Assembly (NCBI RefSeq): GCF_963378095.1
Contig: NZ_OY726397.1
Coordinates: 5,022,001-5,086,000, forward strand
DNA: 64,000 nt
Direction of reading: 5' to 3'
From: Mycolicibacterium sp. MU0053
GTDB taxonomy: Bacteria > Actinomycetota > Actinomycetes > Mycobacteriales > Mycobacteriaceae
How positions within the stretch are numbered: position 1 is the stretch's first letter; every line of letters begins with the position of its first letter. The notes under the pieces were generated by a model, which worked only from the letters and a program-made list of their open reading frames with translations, was not told where the DNA came from and did not search any database. Shown here in pieces: positions 42,807 to 51,928 of this stretch. A program made the position numbers and the translations under genes.

Positions 42807-43148
42807 ATGGACAGTTCCCCCGAAATCCTGCAGGACATCGTCGGACGCAATCAGGTGTGGCCGCGGATGGCGGCGAAGTACGGCGTCGAGAACCTGGTGC
42901 CACCGTGGAAGACCAGCCTCGACGGGTTGTGCGACGCCCTTGACCAGGCCGGCTGTGACGCCGACATCCCCAGTTTCAAGGACCGCCGCGACGAGGAAGA
43001 CGCCCTCTCGGCAACGCTGTACGCCGACCTGCCCTACCCGGAGAATCAGCTCCTCTCGCTCGCGCATTCACTGTTGGAGCGCGGTGTCATCACCGAATCG
43101 GAACTGCGCCAACGGTTGTCCGCCATTCGGGCTCGACTCGAGGCGTGA
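42807..43148 (+). CDS. Small nitrile hydratase/thiocyanate hydrolase accessory subunit
   Basis: A 113-residue helical protein: WPRMAAKYGVENLVPPWKTSLDGLCDALDQAG, then YPENQLLSLAHSLLERGVITESELRQRLSAIRARL. The latter resembles the helical N-terminal half of nitrile hydratase beta chains and the small accessory (activator-type) proteins of these enzymes. Cobalt-type nitrile hydratases need such a protein to swap the cobalt-loaded alpha subunit into the apo-enzyme. ATG 42807 is preceded by CGGAGCCGG and lies 14 bp after the catalytic subunit gene. It could also be a true third subunit, as in thiocyanate hydrolase. Confidence 0.72.
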   Translation: MDSSPEILQDIVGRNQVWPRMAAKYGVENLVPPWKTSLDGLCDALDQAGCDADIPSFKDRRDEEDALSATLYADLPYPENQLLSLAHSLLERGVITESELRQRLSAIRARLEA

Positions 43149-43219
43149 CGCTCACCAGAGGCTAGACCGAGCCTGCGGTGCCGCAAACACCCGCGTACCC
43201 GGCGTCGTAGACTGCACCG

Positions 43220-44002
43220 GTGAATGCGGTCCAGTTCGTCGGAGCCGGCCCCGGTGCCGCCGATCTCCTCACGCTGCGCGCCGCCCGCCTGCTCGCCGAG
43301 GCCGACGTGGTCCTCTACCCCGGCACCTATTTGGACCCCGAAGTCCTCGAAAACTGCTCGCCGAAAGCCGATCTCGTCGACACCCAGGATCTCGACCTGG
43401 ATGCCATCATCGAGCGGATCGTCGTCGCGCAGCGAACCGGGATGCGGGTCGTCAGACTGGTTTCCGGCGACCCCACGCTCTACAGCGCGGTCTCCGAACA
43501 GACCAGGCGCCTCGACCGGGCAGGGGTGCCCTGGGCGCTGACGCCGGGGGTGCCCGCCTACGCCGCGGCCGCAGCCCGGGTCGGCCACGAACTCACCGTG
43601 CCGCTGGTCGCGCAGTCGGTGGTGCTGACGCGGACCCAACACCGTTCGACGGCGATGCCCGAATCCGAATCGCTCGCCGCCTTCGCGGCCACCCGCGCGA
43701 CCCTGGTACTACATCTGGCCATCACCCGCACCCGGGCGCTCATGGATGAGCTCGCGTCGTCATACGGGCCGGACTGCCCCGTGGTGGTGGTCTACCGCGC
43801 CTCCCAGCCGGCGGAACTGGTCCTTCGCGGCACGGTGGCCGACATCGCCGACCGCGTGGAGGCCGCCGATCTGCGGCAGGCCGCGATCATCCTGGTCGGC
43901 CGCGCGCTGGCGCAGCGTGCCGACCCAGAGGCCGGCGAGAGCTTTCTCTATGCCCCCACGCGCGAGCGCAGCCGCAGAGCGCCGGACGGCGACCCGCAAT
44001 GA
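43220..44002 (+). CDS. cobM: Precorrin-4 C11-methyltransferase
   Basis: A 260-residue tetrapyrrole methylase: VQFVGAGPGAADLLTLRAARLLAEADVVLYPGTYL at the N-terminus, LVSGDPTLYSAVSEQ, and VVLTRTQHRSTAMP, which is specific to CobM/CbiF. It methylates C-11 of precorrin-4 using SAM in cobalamin synthesis. The start is GTG 43220. The stop overlaps bluB by 4 bp. In this window the other cob genes are split over both strands, so cobM-bluB is a small operon of its own. Confidence 0.93.
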   Translation: MNAVQFVGAGPGAADLLTLRAARLLAEADVVLYPGTYLDPEVLENCSPKADLVDTQDLDLDAIIERIVVAQRTGMRVVRLVSGDPTLYSAVSEQTRRLDRAGVPWALTPGVPAYAAAAARVGHELTVPLVAQSVVLTRTQHRSTAMPESESLAAFAATRATLVLHLAITRTRALMDELASSYGPDCPVVVVYRASQPAELVLRGTVADIADRVEAADLRQAAIILVGRALAQRADPEAGESFLYAPTRERSRRAPDGDPQ

Positions 44003-44622
44003 ACCTGTACGACATCATCGAACGCCGCCGCGACACCCGTCGCGAATTCACCGGCGCCCCAATATCTCCCGATGTGCTCACGCGCGTGTTATCGGCTGCG
44101 CACGCCGCACCCTCGGTGGGCATGTCGCAGCCGTGGGACTTTGTCCTGGTCCGTTCACCGGCAACGCTGGCCACCTTCCGCGACCACGTGGCCTTGGAGC
44201 GGGAGGCCTTTGCCTCCCGACTGACCGGCGAGCGGGCGGACACCTTCGCGCAGATCAAGATCGAGGGTATCTGCGAATCGCGGCTGGGCATCGTCGTCGG
44301 ATACGACCCCACCCGAGGCGGCCCGCAGGTCCTCGGCCGGCACGCGATTGACGACGCGGGTCTCTACTCGGTGATCTGCGCGATCCAGAACCTCTGGCTC
44401 GCCGCTACCGCGGAAGGCCTTGGGGTGGGTTGGGTTTCGTTCTACCGTGAGGATTTCCTGCGCGATCTGGTGGGAATGCCCGCGCACCTGCGACCGGTGG
44501 CCTGGCTGTGCGTCGGCCACATCGCCGAGCTACCGGAGGTGCCCGACCTTGAGCGGCACGGCTGGCGCAGCCGCAGCCCGCTCGAGACCGTGGTGCATCA
44601 GGAGCGGTATTCGCCCCGCTGA
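43999..44622 (+). CDS. bluB: 5,6-dimethylbenzimidazole synthase
   Basis: A 207-residue flavin-destructase of the nitroreductase fold: RRDTRREFTGAPISPDVLTRVLSAAHAAPSVGMSQPWDFVLV, then GIVVGYDPTRGGPQVLG and GVGWVSFYREDFLRDLVGMP. These are BluB features. The enzyme splits reduced FMN with O2 to give the lower ligand of B12. Its presence beside cobM shows that the organism makes cobalamin with the benzimidazole ligand itself. The ATG overlaps the cobM stop, and the 3' end faces cobL across 2 bp. Confidence 0.92.
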   Translation: MNLYDIIERRRDTRREFTGAPISPDVLTRVLSAAHAAPSVGMSQPWDFVLVRSPATLATFRDHVALEREAFASRLTGERADTFAQIKIEGICESRLGIVVGYDPTRGGPQVLGRHAIDDAGLYSVICAIQNLWLAATAEGLGVGWVSFYREDFLRDLVGMPAHLRPVAWLCVGHIAELPEVPDLERHGWRSRSPLETVVHQERYSPR

Positions 44623-44624
44623 GG

Positions 44625-45833
44625 TCACGCCTTGATGTAGGCCCACTGCGTGACCGCACGACCCGGCGTCCAGCCGGTGAACGACCCCACCGGCGCGGCG
44701 CGTTCCACATGAATCCGGGTCAGTTCGCCGCCGTGCTCGGAGCGGGCGCGGCCGAGCAGCATTTCGGTCTCCACGGTGACGCCGTGCACCACCAGTCGAC
44801 CCGCCGGTGCCAACACGGCCATGCACGCGTCCAGCACCCCGGGCCGGGTGGCCCCACCGCCGATGAACACCGCGTTGGGGGCCGGCAGCCCCGCCAACGC
44901 GTCCGGGGCGCTGCCGTGCACCACCTGCAGGCTCGGCACCCCCAGGTTGCGGGCGTTGCGGGCGATCCGCTCGGCGCGCGTCGCGTCGGCTTCCACTGCG
45001 ATCGTTCGGCACATCGGGTGCGCGCGCATCCATTCGATGCCGACCGAGCCTGCACCCGCGCCGATGTCCCACAGCAGTTGGCCCGGCACGGGCAGCAACC
45101 GAGCCAGCGCCGCCGCGCGCAGATCCCGCTTGGTGAGCTGCCCGTCGTTCTCGAAGAGATCATCGGCTATTCCTGTGGCCCAACTGGTTTCGATGGGGCC
45201 GGCGAGCTCCAGGGCGACGATGTTCAGACGCGGGGCCGCTCCATCAAACGTCGCGGGTGTGGTCTCCGTTCGGGTTTCGGTGGCGCTGCCCAGCTCACCG
45301 AGGACCACCATTCGGCTCGAGCCGTAGCCGCGCCGGGCCAACAGAGCCGCCAGTTCTCCCGGGGTGTGCTCATCCGAGGACAGCACCAGCACTCGGCGGC
45401 CCGGCGCCAATTCGCGCAGCACCGCGTGCACGTCGCGACCCACCACGCTGACGACGGCGGTGGACTCGGCCGACCAGCCGAGGCGGGCGCGGGCCAATGC
45501 CGGCGACGACACGTGCGGCAGCACCGTCACTCGATCGGCACCGAGCAGGTCGATCAACGTGGTGCCCACGCCACTGAGCATCGGGTCACCGGAGGCGAGT
45601 GCGACGACGTGGCGCGCATCGATCGACTCGATGACGGCCGGCAGGGCGGCACGCAGCGGAGAGGGCCAGGGGGCGCGTCGCTGGCCGCTGACCTGCGGGA
45701 GCATGTCGAGGTGCCGGGGAGCGCCAAGGACCACTTCGGCGTGCTGAATCAGTGCGCGTGCGGCGTCGGGTAACCCCGCCCAGCCGTCCGCCCCGATTCC
45801 GACCACGGTGAGATACACATCTTCAACCGCCAC
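44625..45833 (-). CDS. cobL: Precorrin-6Y C5,15-methyltransferase (decarboxylating)
   Basis: A 402-residue fusion. The N-terminal half is a tetrapyrrole methylase of CbiE type (VVGIGADGWAGLPDAARALI, LASGDPMLSGVGTTL). The C-terminal half is a CbiT-type Rossmann methyltransferase (LLWDIGAGAGSVGIEWMRAHP, VFIGGGATRPGVLDA, RLVVHGVTVETE). Together they methylate C-5 and C-15 and remove the acetate carboxyl at C-12. The start is GTG 45833. It is on the opposite strand to cobM/bluB and cobO, each of which is close by. Confidence 0.93.
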   Translation of the reverse strand: MAVEDVYLTVVGIGADGWAGLPDAARALIQHAEVVLGAPRHLDMLPQVSGQRRAPWPSPLRAALPAVIESIDARHVVALASGDPMLSGVGTTLIDLLGADRVTVLPHVSSPALARARLGWSAESTAVVSVVGRDVHAVLRELAPGRRVLVLSSDEHTPGELAALLARRGYGSSRMVVLGELGSATETRTETTPATFDGAAPRLNIVALELAGPIETSWATGIADDLFENDGQLTKRDLRAAALARLLPVPGQLLWDIGAGAGSVGIEWMRAHPMCRTIAVEADATRAERIARNARNLGVPSLQVVHGSAPDALAGLPAPNAVFIGGGATRPGVLDACMAVLAPAGRLVVHGVTVETEMLLGRARSEHGGELTRIHVERAAPVGSFTGWTPGRAVTQWAYIKA

Positions 45834-45880
45834 GGCGGCGATGCTAGCGTGGCCGCGTGCTTAGCGTGGGATTGGCCTAG

Positions 45881-46495
45881 ATGCCGCAGGGACAGCCGTC
45901 GGTGGTTCCCGACGACAGCCTCACCACCCGTCAGCGCCGTAACCGGCCGCTGTTGCTGGTCCACACCGGCGACGGCAAGGGCAAGTCGACCGCGGCGTTC
46001 GGGCTGGCGCTGCGCGGCTGGAACCAGGGCTTTCGGATCGGGGTCTTCCAGTTCGTGAAATCCGCGAAGTGGCGGATCGGTGAGCAGACGGTCCTCGAGC
46101 GTCTCGGCGACCTGCACACCGAAACCGGCGAGGGCGGTCCCGTCGAATGGCACAAGATGGGTTCCGGCTGGTCCTGGAGCCGTAAGGCGGGGTCCGACGC
46201 CGACCATGCGCAGGCCGCCGCCGAGGGCTGGACCGAGATCAAGCGCCGCCTCGCCGCAGAATCCCACCAGCTGTACATTCTCGACGAGTTCACCTACCCG
46301 ATCAATTGGGGTTGGGTCGACATCGACGACGTCGTCGAGACGCTCACCAACCGCCCCGGCCACCAGCATGTGGTGATCACCGGCCGCCGCGCCGACCCGA
46401 AGCTGACCGAGATCGCCGATCTGGTCACCGAGATGCAGAAGATCAAGCACCCGATGGATGCCGGGCAGAAGGGGCAGCGCGGCATCGAGTGGTAG
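45881..46495 (+). CDS. cobO: Cob(I)yrinic acid a,c-diamide adenosyltransferase
   Basis: A 204-residue CobA/CobO-type ATP:corrinoid adenosyltransferase with the P-loop HTGDGKGKSTAAFG near residue 42, the acceptor region VFQFVKSAKWRIGE, ILDEFTYPINWGWVD (Walker B-like) and VITGRRADPKLTEIADLVTEM. It attaches the adenosyl group to the cobalt. The gap to the divergent cobL is 47 bp. A hairpin lies between its 3' end and the convergent cobU. Confidence 0.93.
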   Translation: MPQGQPSVVPDDSLTTRQRRNRPLLLVHTGDGKGKSTAAFGLALRGWNQGFRIGVFQFVKSAKWRIGEQTVLERLGDLHTETGEGGPVEWHKMGSGWSWSRKAGSDADHAQAAAEGWTEIKRRLAAESHQLYILDEFTYPINWGWVDIDDVVETLTNRPGHQHVVITGRRADPKLTEIADLVTEMQKIKHPMDAGQKGQRGIEW

Positions 46496-46525
46496 TTGCG
46501 GATGTGTCCGGTCTCCGGGACGCCC

Positions 46526-46569
46526 CTCGGCTGTGGACCGTCATCGTCTGATGACGACTTCCAGCCGAG
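46526..46569. terminator. Nested inverted repeat between convergent cobO and cobU
   Basis: The outer arms CTCGGCTG (46526-46533) and CAGCCGAG (46562-46569) enclose an inner hairpin CGTCATC-GTCT-GATGACG (46539-46556). Both stems are perfect. There is no clear U-tract on either strand, which is common for mycobacterial terminators. Its place between two converging genes fits a two-way terminator. Confidence 0.55.
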
Positions 46570-46625
46570 CGGCCGTAGGAGACAGGCAGCACCGCACGGC
46601 GAGAAAGCAACCGACCAAGCCTCTC

Positions 46626-47150
46626 TCAGAGCTTGAGGACCCGACCCGCCACCACCAGGTGCACCTCGTCGCAGACCGTCGCCACGCGCTGGTTGACCGT
46701 TCCGAGCAGATCGCGAAAAAGCCTGCCGGAGCGGTGTTCTGGCACCACGCCGTAGCCAACTTCGTTGGTCACCAGAACTGCCTGCGGACGCGCGCGCAAC
46801 GCGTCGCAGACCGCGTCGACGCGCGCCCCGACCACGGTGTCGACGGTGTCGGCCGGGGCCTCCCACAGTTGTTCGTCGTCGACCAGGGCGGTGAGCCAGG
46901 TGCCCAGGCAGTCGACGAGGACCGGGCCCTCGGCTCCGCGCAGGGCGTTTTCGAGGTCGGCGGTCTCCACCGTGGACCAGCCGGCGGGTCGGCGCGACCG
47001 GTGCAAGCTCACGCGCGCATCCCAGTCGGGGTCGCCGCCGTCGGCGCGGCGCCCCGGCGCGATGTAGGTGACATCGGCGGTCCCGGCCAGGAGTCCTTCG
47101 GCATGCCGGGACTTGCCGGAACGCACCCCACCGGTCACCAGAATCCGCAC
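46626..47150 (-). CDS. cobU: Adenosylcobinamide kinase/guanylyltransferase
   Basis: A 174-residue protein starting VRILVTGGVRSGKSRHAE (P-loop GGVRSGKS), with YIAPGRRADGGDPDWDARVSLHRSRRPAGW and VLVDCLGTWLTALVDD. These are the CobU/CobP motifs, with His48 or a nearby residue as the expected guanylylated site. It phosphorylates adenosylcobinamide and then forms GDP-cobinamide. The start is GTG 47150, 4 bp after the cobK stop; an overlapping ATG is out of frame. It is the last gene of the leftward cobF-cobQ-cobK-cobU run. Confidence 0.9.
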   Translation of the reverse strand: MRILVTGGVRSGKSRHAEGLLAGTADVTYIAPGRRADGGDPDWDARVSLHRSRRPAGWSTVETADLENALRGAEGPVLVDCLGTWLTALVDDEQLWEAPADTVDTVVGARVDAVCDALRARPQAVLVTNEVGYGVVPEHRSGRLFRDLLGTVNQRVATVCDEVHLVVAGRVLKL

Positions 47151-47154
47151 TCGC

Positions 47155-47907
47155 TCATCGTAGGCGGCGTTGGTTGCGCACCCAGTCCAGCGCCTCGTCG
47201 ACGCCGGCCACGACGGGAACCTCACCGGGCACACCCGGTCGGCGCACGATGACCACCGGTATGCCCAGTTCCTCGGCGGCCAGCATTTTCGGCCAGGTGT
47301 ATTCGCCACCGGAGTCCTTGGTGACCAGCACATCGACCCGGTGTTCGCGCAGCAGCGTCAGCTCGCCCGGTAGCTCGTAGGGGCCGCGGCTGGTGAGCAG
47401 CCGCCACCGGGCCGGCAACTCGAAGTCGGGTTCGTCCACGACCCGGGCCAACGTCGCACGCTCCCGCAACGCCGGCACGAACAGCGCGAGCCGCTGTCGA
47501 CCGATGGTGAGAAACGGCCGGTCGCCGAGGCGCGCCGCCTCGGTCGCGGCCTGTTCATGGGTGTCCACCCAGTGCCACGACGAGCGTGACCGCTCGGCCC
47601 ACCCCGGGCGTTCCAGGCGCAGCAGGGGTCGCCGGACCGGGCCGGTGGTGCAGGCGGCGACGGCGTTGGCGGATATCGTGGCCGCGAACGGATGGGTGGC
47701 GTCGACGACCACGTCGTACTCGGCCAGCGCATTGCGCAGCCCCTCGACGCCGCCGAACCCGCCGATGCGCACCGGCCCGACCGGCATTCGCGGGTCGACC
47801 ACCCGGCCGGCCAGTGAGCTGGTGACTTCGATGCCGTGGTCCACGAGTCTTGCCGCAAGTCCCCGCGCCTCGGCCGTGCCACCCAACAGCAGAACACGCA
47901 TCGACAT
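47155..47907 (-). CDS. cobK: Precorrin-6A reductase
   Basis: A 250-residue Rossmann-like protein: [22 protein letters not shown] at the N-terminus, [32 protein letters not shown] and [31 protein letters not shown]. All are CobK/CbiJ features. It reduces precorrin-6A with NADPH. Start choices are GTG 47910, ATG 47907 (sharing one base with the cobQ stop, TGATG) and ATG 47901; I prefer 47907. Confidence 0.92.
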   Translation of the reverse strand: MSMRVLLLGGTAEARGLAARLVDHGIEVTSSLAGRVVDPRMPVGPVRIGGFGGVEGLRNALAEYDVVVDATHPFAATISANAVAACTTGPVRRPLLRLERPGWAERSRSSWHWVDTHEQAATEAARLGDRPFLTIGRQRLALFVPALRERATLARVVDEPDFELPARWRLLTSRGPYELPGELTLLREHRVDVLVTKDSGGEYTWPKMLAAEELGIPVVIVRRPGVPGEVPVVAGVDEALDWVRNQRRLR

Positions 47908-49382
47908 CACGGCGCTCCGGGAGAAAGGAAGGGCAGCGCCGCGGGGGCGCCGGCGAAGATCAGGTCCACCAAGGCATCCACGTCCACATGGTGTTCGACG
48001 AGGTCACCGAGCAGATCGAGGCGGCGCTCGCGGGCGGCGGGAAAGCTGACCCCCGACGGTGCCAGGCCCAGGGTCTCGCGTAGCAGCGCCGCGCGGAACT
48101 CGTCGCCTTCCAACGCGCCGTGCCACATGGTGCCGAACACCGATCCGGACCGGGCGCCGCCGAGAAACGGTTCGGCCCCGGGCCCGCGGTGGATGCGTCC
48201 GTGGTGGATCTCGTAGCCGGCGGCGCGTGCGCCCAGCTCCGTTGTATCCGGCAGGCCAAGGACTTTCGTGGCCGAGAAGATGGTTTCCACGTCGAGCAGC
48301 CCAAGCCCGTCGACCTCGACCGCCGCCACCTCGACGCCCGCCGGGTCGCGGACCGTGCGCCCCAACATCTGGAATCCGCCACAGATTCCGAGCAGTGGCT
48401 TGCCGGCCGCGGCATGGTCGAGCACCGCCCGGTCCAGCCCGCGCTCCCGCAGCCACGCCAGGTCGGAAATCGTTGCGCGAGTGCCGGGTAGCACCACCAG
48501 ATCGGCATCGCCGAGGGCGCGCGGGTCCGAGGCGAACACCACGTCGAGATCCGGTTCGAGCCCCAGCGCGTCGACGTCGGTGAAGTTACTGATGCGCGGC
48601 AGTCGGACCACCGCCACCCGGCGCGACCCGAGGGCGGCCGATCGCCGGGACTGCAGATCCAATGCGTCCTCGGAGTCGAGCCAGAGATCGGGGTTCCACG
48701 GCAGGGTTCCGTAGATCCGGCGGCCGGTGACGCGCTCGAGATCGCGCAATCCCGGCGCCAACAGGGTTTCGTCCCCACGGAACTTGTTCACGATGAACCC
48801 CGCCACCAACGCCTGATCCTCGGCCGAGAGCAGGGCGACGGTCCCCAGGAAGGCCGCAAAGACCCCGCCGCGATCGATGTCGCCCACCACGACGGTGGGC
48901 AGCCGGCCGTGGCGCGCGAGGCCCATGTTGACGTAATCGCCTGCGCGCAAGTTGATCTCGGTGGGGCTACCCGCGCCCTCGGCGACGACTACATCGAAGC
49001 GGCCGGCGAGGTCGTCGAACGCGGCGTGCGCCGCCGCGGCCAGTGGGCGTCGGCCGGCCACCCAGTCCGAGGAGGACACCGCTCCCCACGGCCGTCCCAT
49101 CAGCACGACGTGGCTGCGCCGATCACTACCCGGTTTGAGCAAGACGGGGTTCATTGCCGGCTCCGGCGTCGCTCGTGCCGCGAGCGCCTGCACCCATTGC
49201 GCGCGGCCGATCTCGACGCCCTGTCCGTCCGCGGTCTCGCACACCATCGAGTTGTTGGACATGTTCTGCGCCTTGAACGGCGCCACCTTGAGGCCTCGGC
49301 GCACCAGTGCCCGGCAAAGACCGGTGGTGACAACGGTTTTGCCCGCATCGCTCGTGGTGCCCGCGACCAGCAGACCGGGCAT
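47907..49382 (-). CDS. cobQ: Cobyric acid synthase
   Basis: A 491-residue protein. The N-terminal ATP-dependent domain has [21 protein letters not shown] and [14 protein letters not shown]. The glutamine amidotransferase domain has [12 protein letters not shown] (nucleophile Cys) and [10 protein letters not shown]...[11 protein letters not shown] (His/Glu). CobQ adds four amide groups to adenosylcobyrinic acid diamide. The start shares one base with the cobF stop, and the stop shares bases with the cobK start, so all three are translated in series. Confidence 0.94.
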   Translation of the reverse strand: MPGLLVAGTTSDAGKTVVTTGLCRALVRRGLKVAPFKAQNMSNNSMVCETADGQGVEIGRAQWVQALAARATPEPAMNPVLLKPGSDRRSHVVLMGRPWGAVSSSDWVAGRRPLAAAAHAAFDDLAGRFDVVVAEGAGSPTEINLRAGDYVNMGLARHGRLPTVVVGDIDRGGVFAAFLGTVALLSAEDQALVAGFIVNKFRGDETLLAPGLRDLERVTGRRIYGTLPWNPDLWLDSEDALDLQSRRSAALGSRRVAVVRLPRISNFTDVDALGLEPDLDVVFASDPRALGDADLVVLPGTRATISDLAWLRERGLDRAVLDHAAAGKPLLGICGGFQMLGRTVRDPAGVEVAAVEVDGLGLLDVETIFSATKVLGLPDTTELGARAAGYEIHHGRIHRGPGAEPFLGGARSGSVFGTMWHGALEGDEFRAALLRETLGLAPSGVSFPAARERRLDLLGDLVEHHVDVDALVDLIFAGAPAALPFLSPGAP

Positions 49383-50155
49383 CAGCTCTTCCTCACCAGG
49401 AACAGGTCCATCACCCAGCCGGCCTCGTCCTTGGCGGCCGTCCGCGCTGCGGCGACGTCGCCGAGCACCGCGCCCAGCCTACCGGTGACCAGGCGCTCGG
49501 ACTCGGCACCGAGATTGCCCCCCCACCACAGGGTCCAGTCGTCGAGACCCGTCAGGTCCAGCCGCTCCGGGGGTGGATTGAGCATTGCGACGATGTTGTC
49601 CAACCCGGCGGCGACGGCCTCCTGCAACCGACGTCCGGTGGTCACGTGCACCGGACGGCCTATCTCGTGCAGCACGATGCGGTGGCGGGCGGCCAGCAGT
49701 TGTGGCGCGCTGATACCCGGCAGCACATCGAATTCCAGCGGTACCCCCAGGTCGCGAACCCGCTCGACGATTCGGATGGTCGAGTCGTAGAGCGACGGGT
49801 CGCCCCACACCAAGAACGCCGCGGTGCCGCCGCGCTCGCGCAGCACCGCGGCGTAGCGTGCCGCCCGCGCTTCATGCCAATCGGCCACGGCGCCCTCGTA
49901 TCCGGGGGTGTTCAGGCCGACGGCGCGGTTGCGCTCCGGGTCAGGCACGGTGACGATCTCGGGCGGGTCACCCGGCCGGCCATGGGCCTCGACGATCTGG
50001 CGCCGCAGGGCGAGCAGACCGTCGTCGCCGTCGCTGGGGCTCTTGTCGGCAGCCAGCACGTAGTCCACGTCGCGCAGGGCCTCGGCGACTTCAGCTGTCA
50101 CATGATGGGGTCCCATCCCGACACCCAGGATCCGGACCATCACCGGCTCAGCCAT
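49382..50155 (-). CDS. cobF: Precorrin-6A synthase (deacetylating)
   Basis: A 257-residue tetrapyrrole methylase: VRILGVGMGPHHVTAEVAEALRDVDYVLAADKSP, AFLVWGDPSLYDSTIRIVERV, EFDVLPGISAPQLLAARHRI, and TLWWGGNLGAESERLV. These match CobF, which methylates C-1 of precorrin-5 with loss of acetate in the aerobic pathway. It heads the leftward cob operon; the 55-bp gap to the SDR gene upstream on the same strand leaves room for only a short leader, and I see no cobalamin riboswitch. Confidence 0.92.
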   Translation of the reverse strand: MAEPVMVRILGVGMGPHHVTAEVAEALRDVDYVLAADKSPSDGDDGLLALRRQIVEAHGRPGDPPEIVTVPDPERNRAVGLNTPGYEGAVADWHEARAARYAAVLRERGGTAAFLVWGDPSLYDSTIRIVERVRDLGVPLEFDVLPGISAPQLLAARHRIVLHEIGRPVHVTTGRRLQEAVAAGLDNIVAMLNPPPERLDLTGLDDWTLWWGGNLGAESERLVTGRLGAVLGDVAAARTAAKDEAGWVMDLFLVRKS

Positions 50156-50210
50156 GCCAGGGTCCTCTCGGTCGGCGGTGTCAACGCCTACGAGTATGGC
50201 CCGCTTCTTC

Positions 50211-51050
50211 TCAGCCGTTGGCGGCGGCCACCCGGGCCCGCTCCCGCATCGAGGCGACGACGCCGCCGTCGTTCAGAATGTCGGTACCGGTGAGGTATCC
50301 GGCCTTGTCGCTGACGCAGAACGCGAACAACTCGGCCATTTCCTCGGCCTTGCCCCACCGCGGGACCGCGGCGTCGGCCACCATCGCACCGGCACCGGCC
50401 TGTTCTTCCAACCGGCCCATCTCGGTGTCGACCGAACCGGGCGACACCGACACGATCCGCAGGCCGCGACCGTTGAACCTTTCGGCCTGCGCGGTGGAGT
50501 ACCAGCGGACGAAGTTCTTGCTCACCGCGTAGGCGATGCCGGAGCGCATCTCCTCGGGCACGATGTTGCAGGCCGCGAGCATGTCGGTCAGGAAACGGTC
50601 GCGGTCCTGCAGCGCGAGCGGGAACGTAGCGATCGGGACCATCTCGTCGGGCAGCAGGTGGGCGGCCATCGAGGCGACGTTGACGATCGCCGAACCCTCC
50701 CCTGCGATCTCGAAGAAGGCCTCGTTGACGTTGACCGTGCCGAGCGCGTTGGTGCGCATGACGTAGTCGGCGTCGCCCATGCTCGGGCTCACCCCGGCGG
50801 CGTGGACCACTGAGGCCACCGTCCCGAGGCTCGAAGCGGTATCGAAGAGTTGGCGGACCGCCTCGCGGTCGGTGACATCGCAATTGAATACGGTGGCGAC
50901 GATGCCGAGATCCGCGAGGGCCGCGGCCGCGGTCTCGAGACGGTCCTGGCGAACGTCGCCGAGTACCACCAGATTGTCTCGGCCGACGATCTTCGCCGTC
51001 GCCACGCCCATGCCGCCGGCCCCACCCGTGATTACCGATACGCGGTTCAT
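50211..51050 (-). CDS. SDR-family oxidoreductase
   Basis: A 279-residue SDR: VITGGAGGMGVATA cofactor loop, Asp at strand 2 (VVLGDVRQD, favouring NAD), VVHAAGVSP, Ser in VNVASMAAHLL and Tyr-x3-Lys in YAVSKNF. About 40 residues, with a helical insertion (PIATFPLALQDRDRFLTDMLAACNIVPEE in two parts), separate Ser from Tyr, more than in classical SDRs; this is a trait of some substrate-specific mycobacterial SDRs. It lies between cobF and the Gap gene. A role in either pathway is not evident. Confidence 0.83.
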   Translation of the reverse strand: MNRVSVITGGAGGMGVATAKIVGRDNLVVLGDVRQDRLETAAAALADLGIVATVFNCDVTDREAVRQLFDTASSLGTVASVVHAAGVSPSMGDADYVMRTNALGTVNVNEAFFEIAGEGSAIVNVASMAAHLLPDEMVPIATFPLALQDRDRFLTDMLAACNIVPEEMRSGIAYAVSKNFVRWYSTAQAERFNGRGLRIVSVSPGSVDTEMGRLEEQAGAGAMVADAAVPRWGKAEEMAELFAFCVSDKAGYLTGTDILNDGGVVASMRERARVAAANG

Positions 51051-51130
51051 AGGGCCTTACGGTAATGCAGCTTGTTCGGGGAATTCGGCATGGGGTGAAG
51101 CGGTCAAACTTGGACGCTGGGCTGCGTGCC

Positions 51131-51928
51131 TCAGATCGCCCCGAGACCGGTGATCATCTGCCATACCCCGACGAGCACGAACAGGGCCAGCAGGATCTGC
51201 ATGCGGTGGGCCTGCGCCCATCCGTGTAGCGGTTCCAGGACGGCCTGGGTTCTCCCGGGAGTAACCGCATAGCTCAGCAGCGCGATCTCCAGTACCGCCA
51301 GCATCACGAAGATGAACGCGAAAACGGCCAGAATCTGGGTACCGATCGGGACCCCCGATCCCACGATGATGGTGTCCACCAACAGGATCAGCGGGGGCGG
51401 CGCAATGTAGCCGAGCCCGAACAGCAGCGAGACCCATACGGTCCCGCTTTCCCAGGCCTCCTTGGCCCGCGCGAAGAGCCGCCGGATTGTAGATTCCAGC
51501 GGGGCGAACGTGCTTCTGATGCGACCCGGTGGGCGCGGCGGGGTCGGGTCCAGAATCAGGTCAGAGGTGGGACCACCGGCGCCGACCGGCACCGGTTGCC
51601 TCACCCGTCGACGCATCATGTGCGCGGCGATCAGCGTGGCAATCAAGAGACAGAACGCCCCGGTACCGAGTTGCAGCGGCTGAACACCGGAGTTCGGGTC
51701 CGGGGTCACCATGTCGCGGGCGAAGGATTCGAAGGACGGGATCAGGTGCAGCGCCAACAGCGCGCCCAGCCACAGCGGCACATTCACGATCAGGCAGCCG
51801 ACCCAGAAGGCGAGCAGATTCTGCACCGGTCGCGGCCGCGAAAGCACGAGCAGGATGAAGGCGAGCAACATCGGATTGAGCGCCGCCAACAGCGCCAACC
51901 CCAATACGTCGCTCCACATTGCCGTCAC
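51131..51928 (-). CDS. gap: GAP-family membrane protein (GPL-addressing type)
   Basis: A 265-residue integral membrane protein with about six hydrophobic helices. It starts with LGLALLAALNPMLLAFILLVLSRPRP, the signature of the Gap/Sap family. A long hydrophilic loop (about residues 110-150) splits two sets of three helices. In M. smegmatis the Gap protein encoded after mps1-mps2 is needed to bring glycopeptidolipids to the cell surface. Here the gene lies directly downstream of the two NRPS genes on the same strand, which supports the same role. Other Gap paralogues exist in mycobacteria, so the symbol rests on position as much as on sequence. Confidence 0.78.
   Translation of the reverse strand: MTAMWSDVLGLALLAALNPMLLAFILLVLSRPRPVQNLLAFWVGCLIVNVPLWLGALLALHLIPSFESFARDMVTPDPNSGVQPLQLGTGAFCLLIATLIAAHMMRRRVRQPVPVGAGGPTSDLILDPTPPRPPGRIRSTFAPLESTIRRLFARAKEAWESGTVWVSLLFGLGYIAPPPLILLVDTIIVGSGVPIGTQILAVFAFIFVMLAVLEIALLSYAVTPGRTQAVLEPLHGWAQAHRMQILLALFVLVGVWQMITGLGAI

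Noticed and set aside
50156-50210. Cobalamin riboswitch before cobF or elsewhere in the cob cluster
   Set aside because: The gaps are too short for a B12 riboswitch (about 200 bases), and I found no B12-box-like sequence in them.
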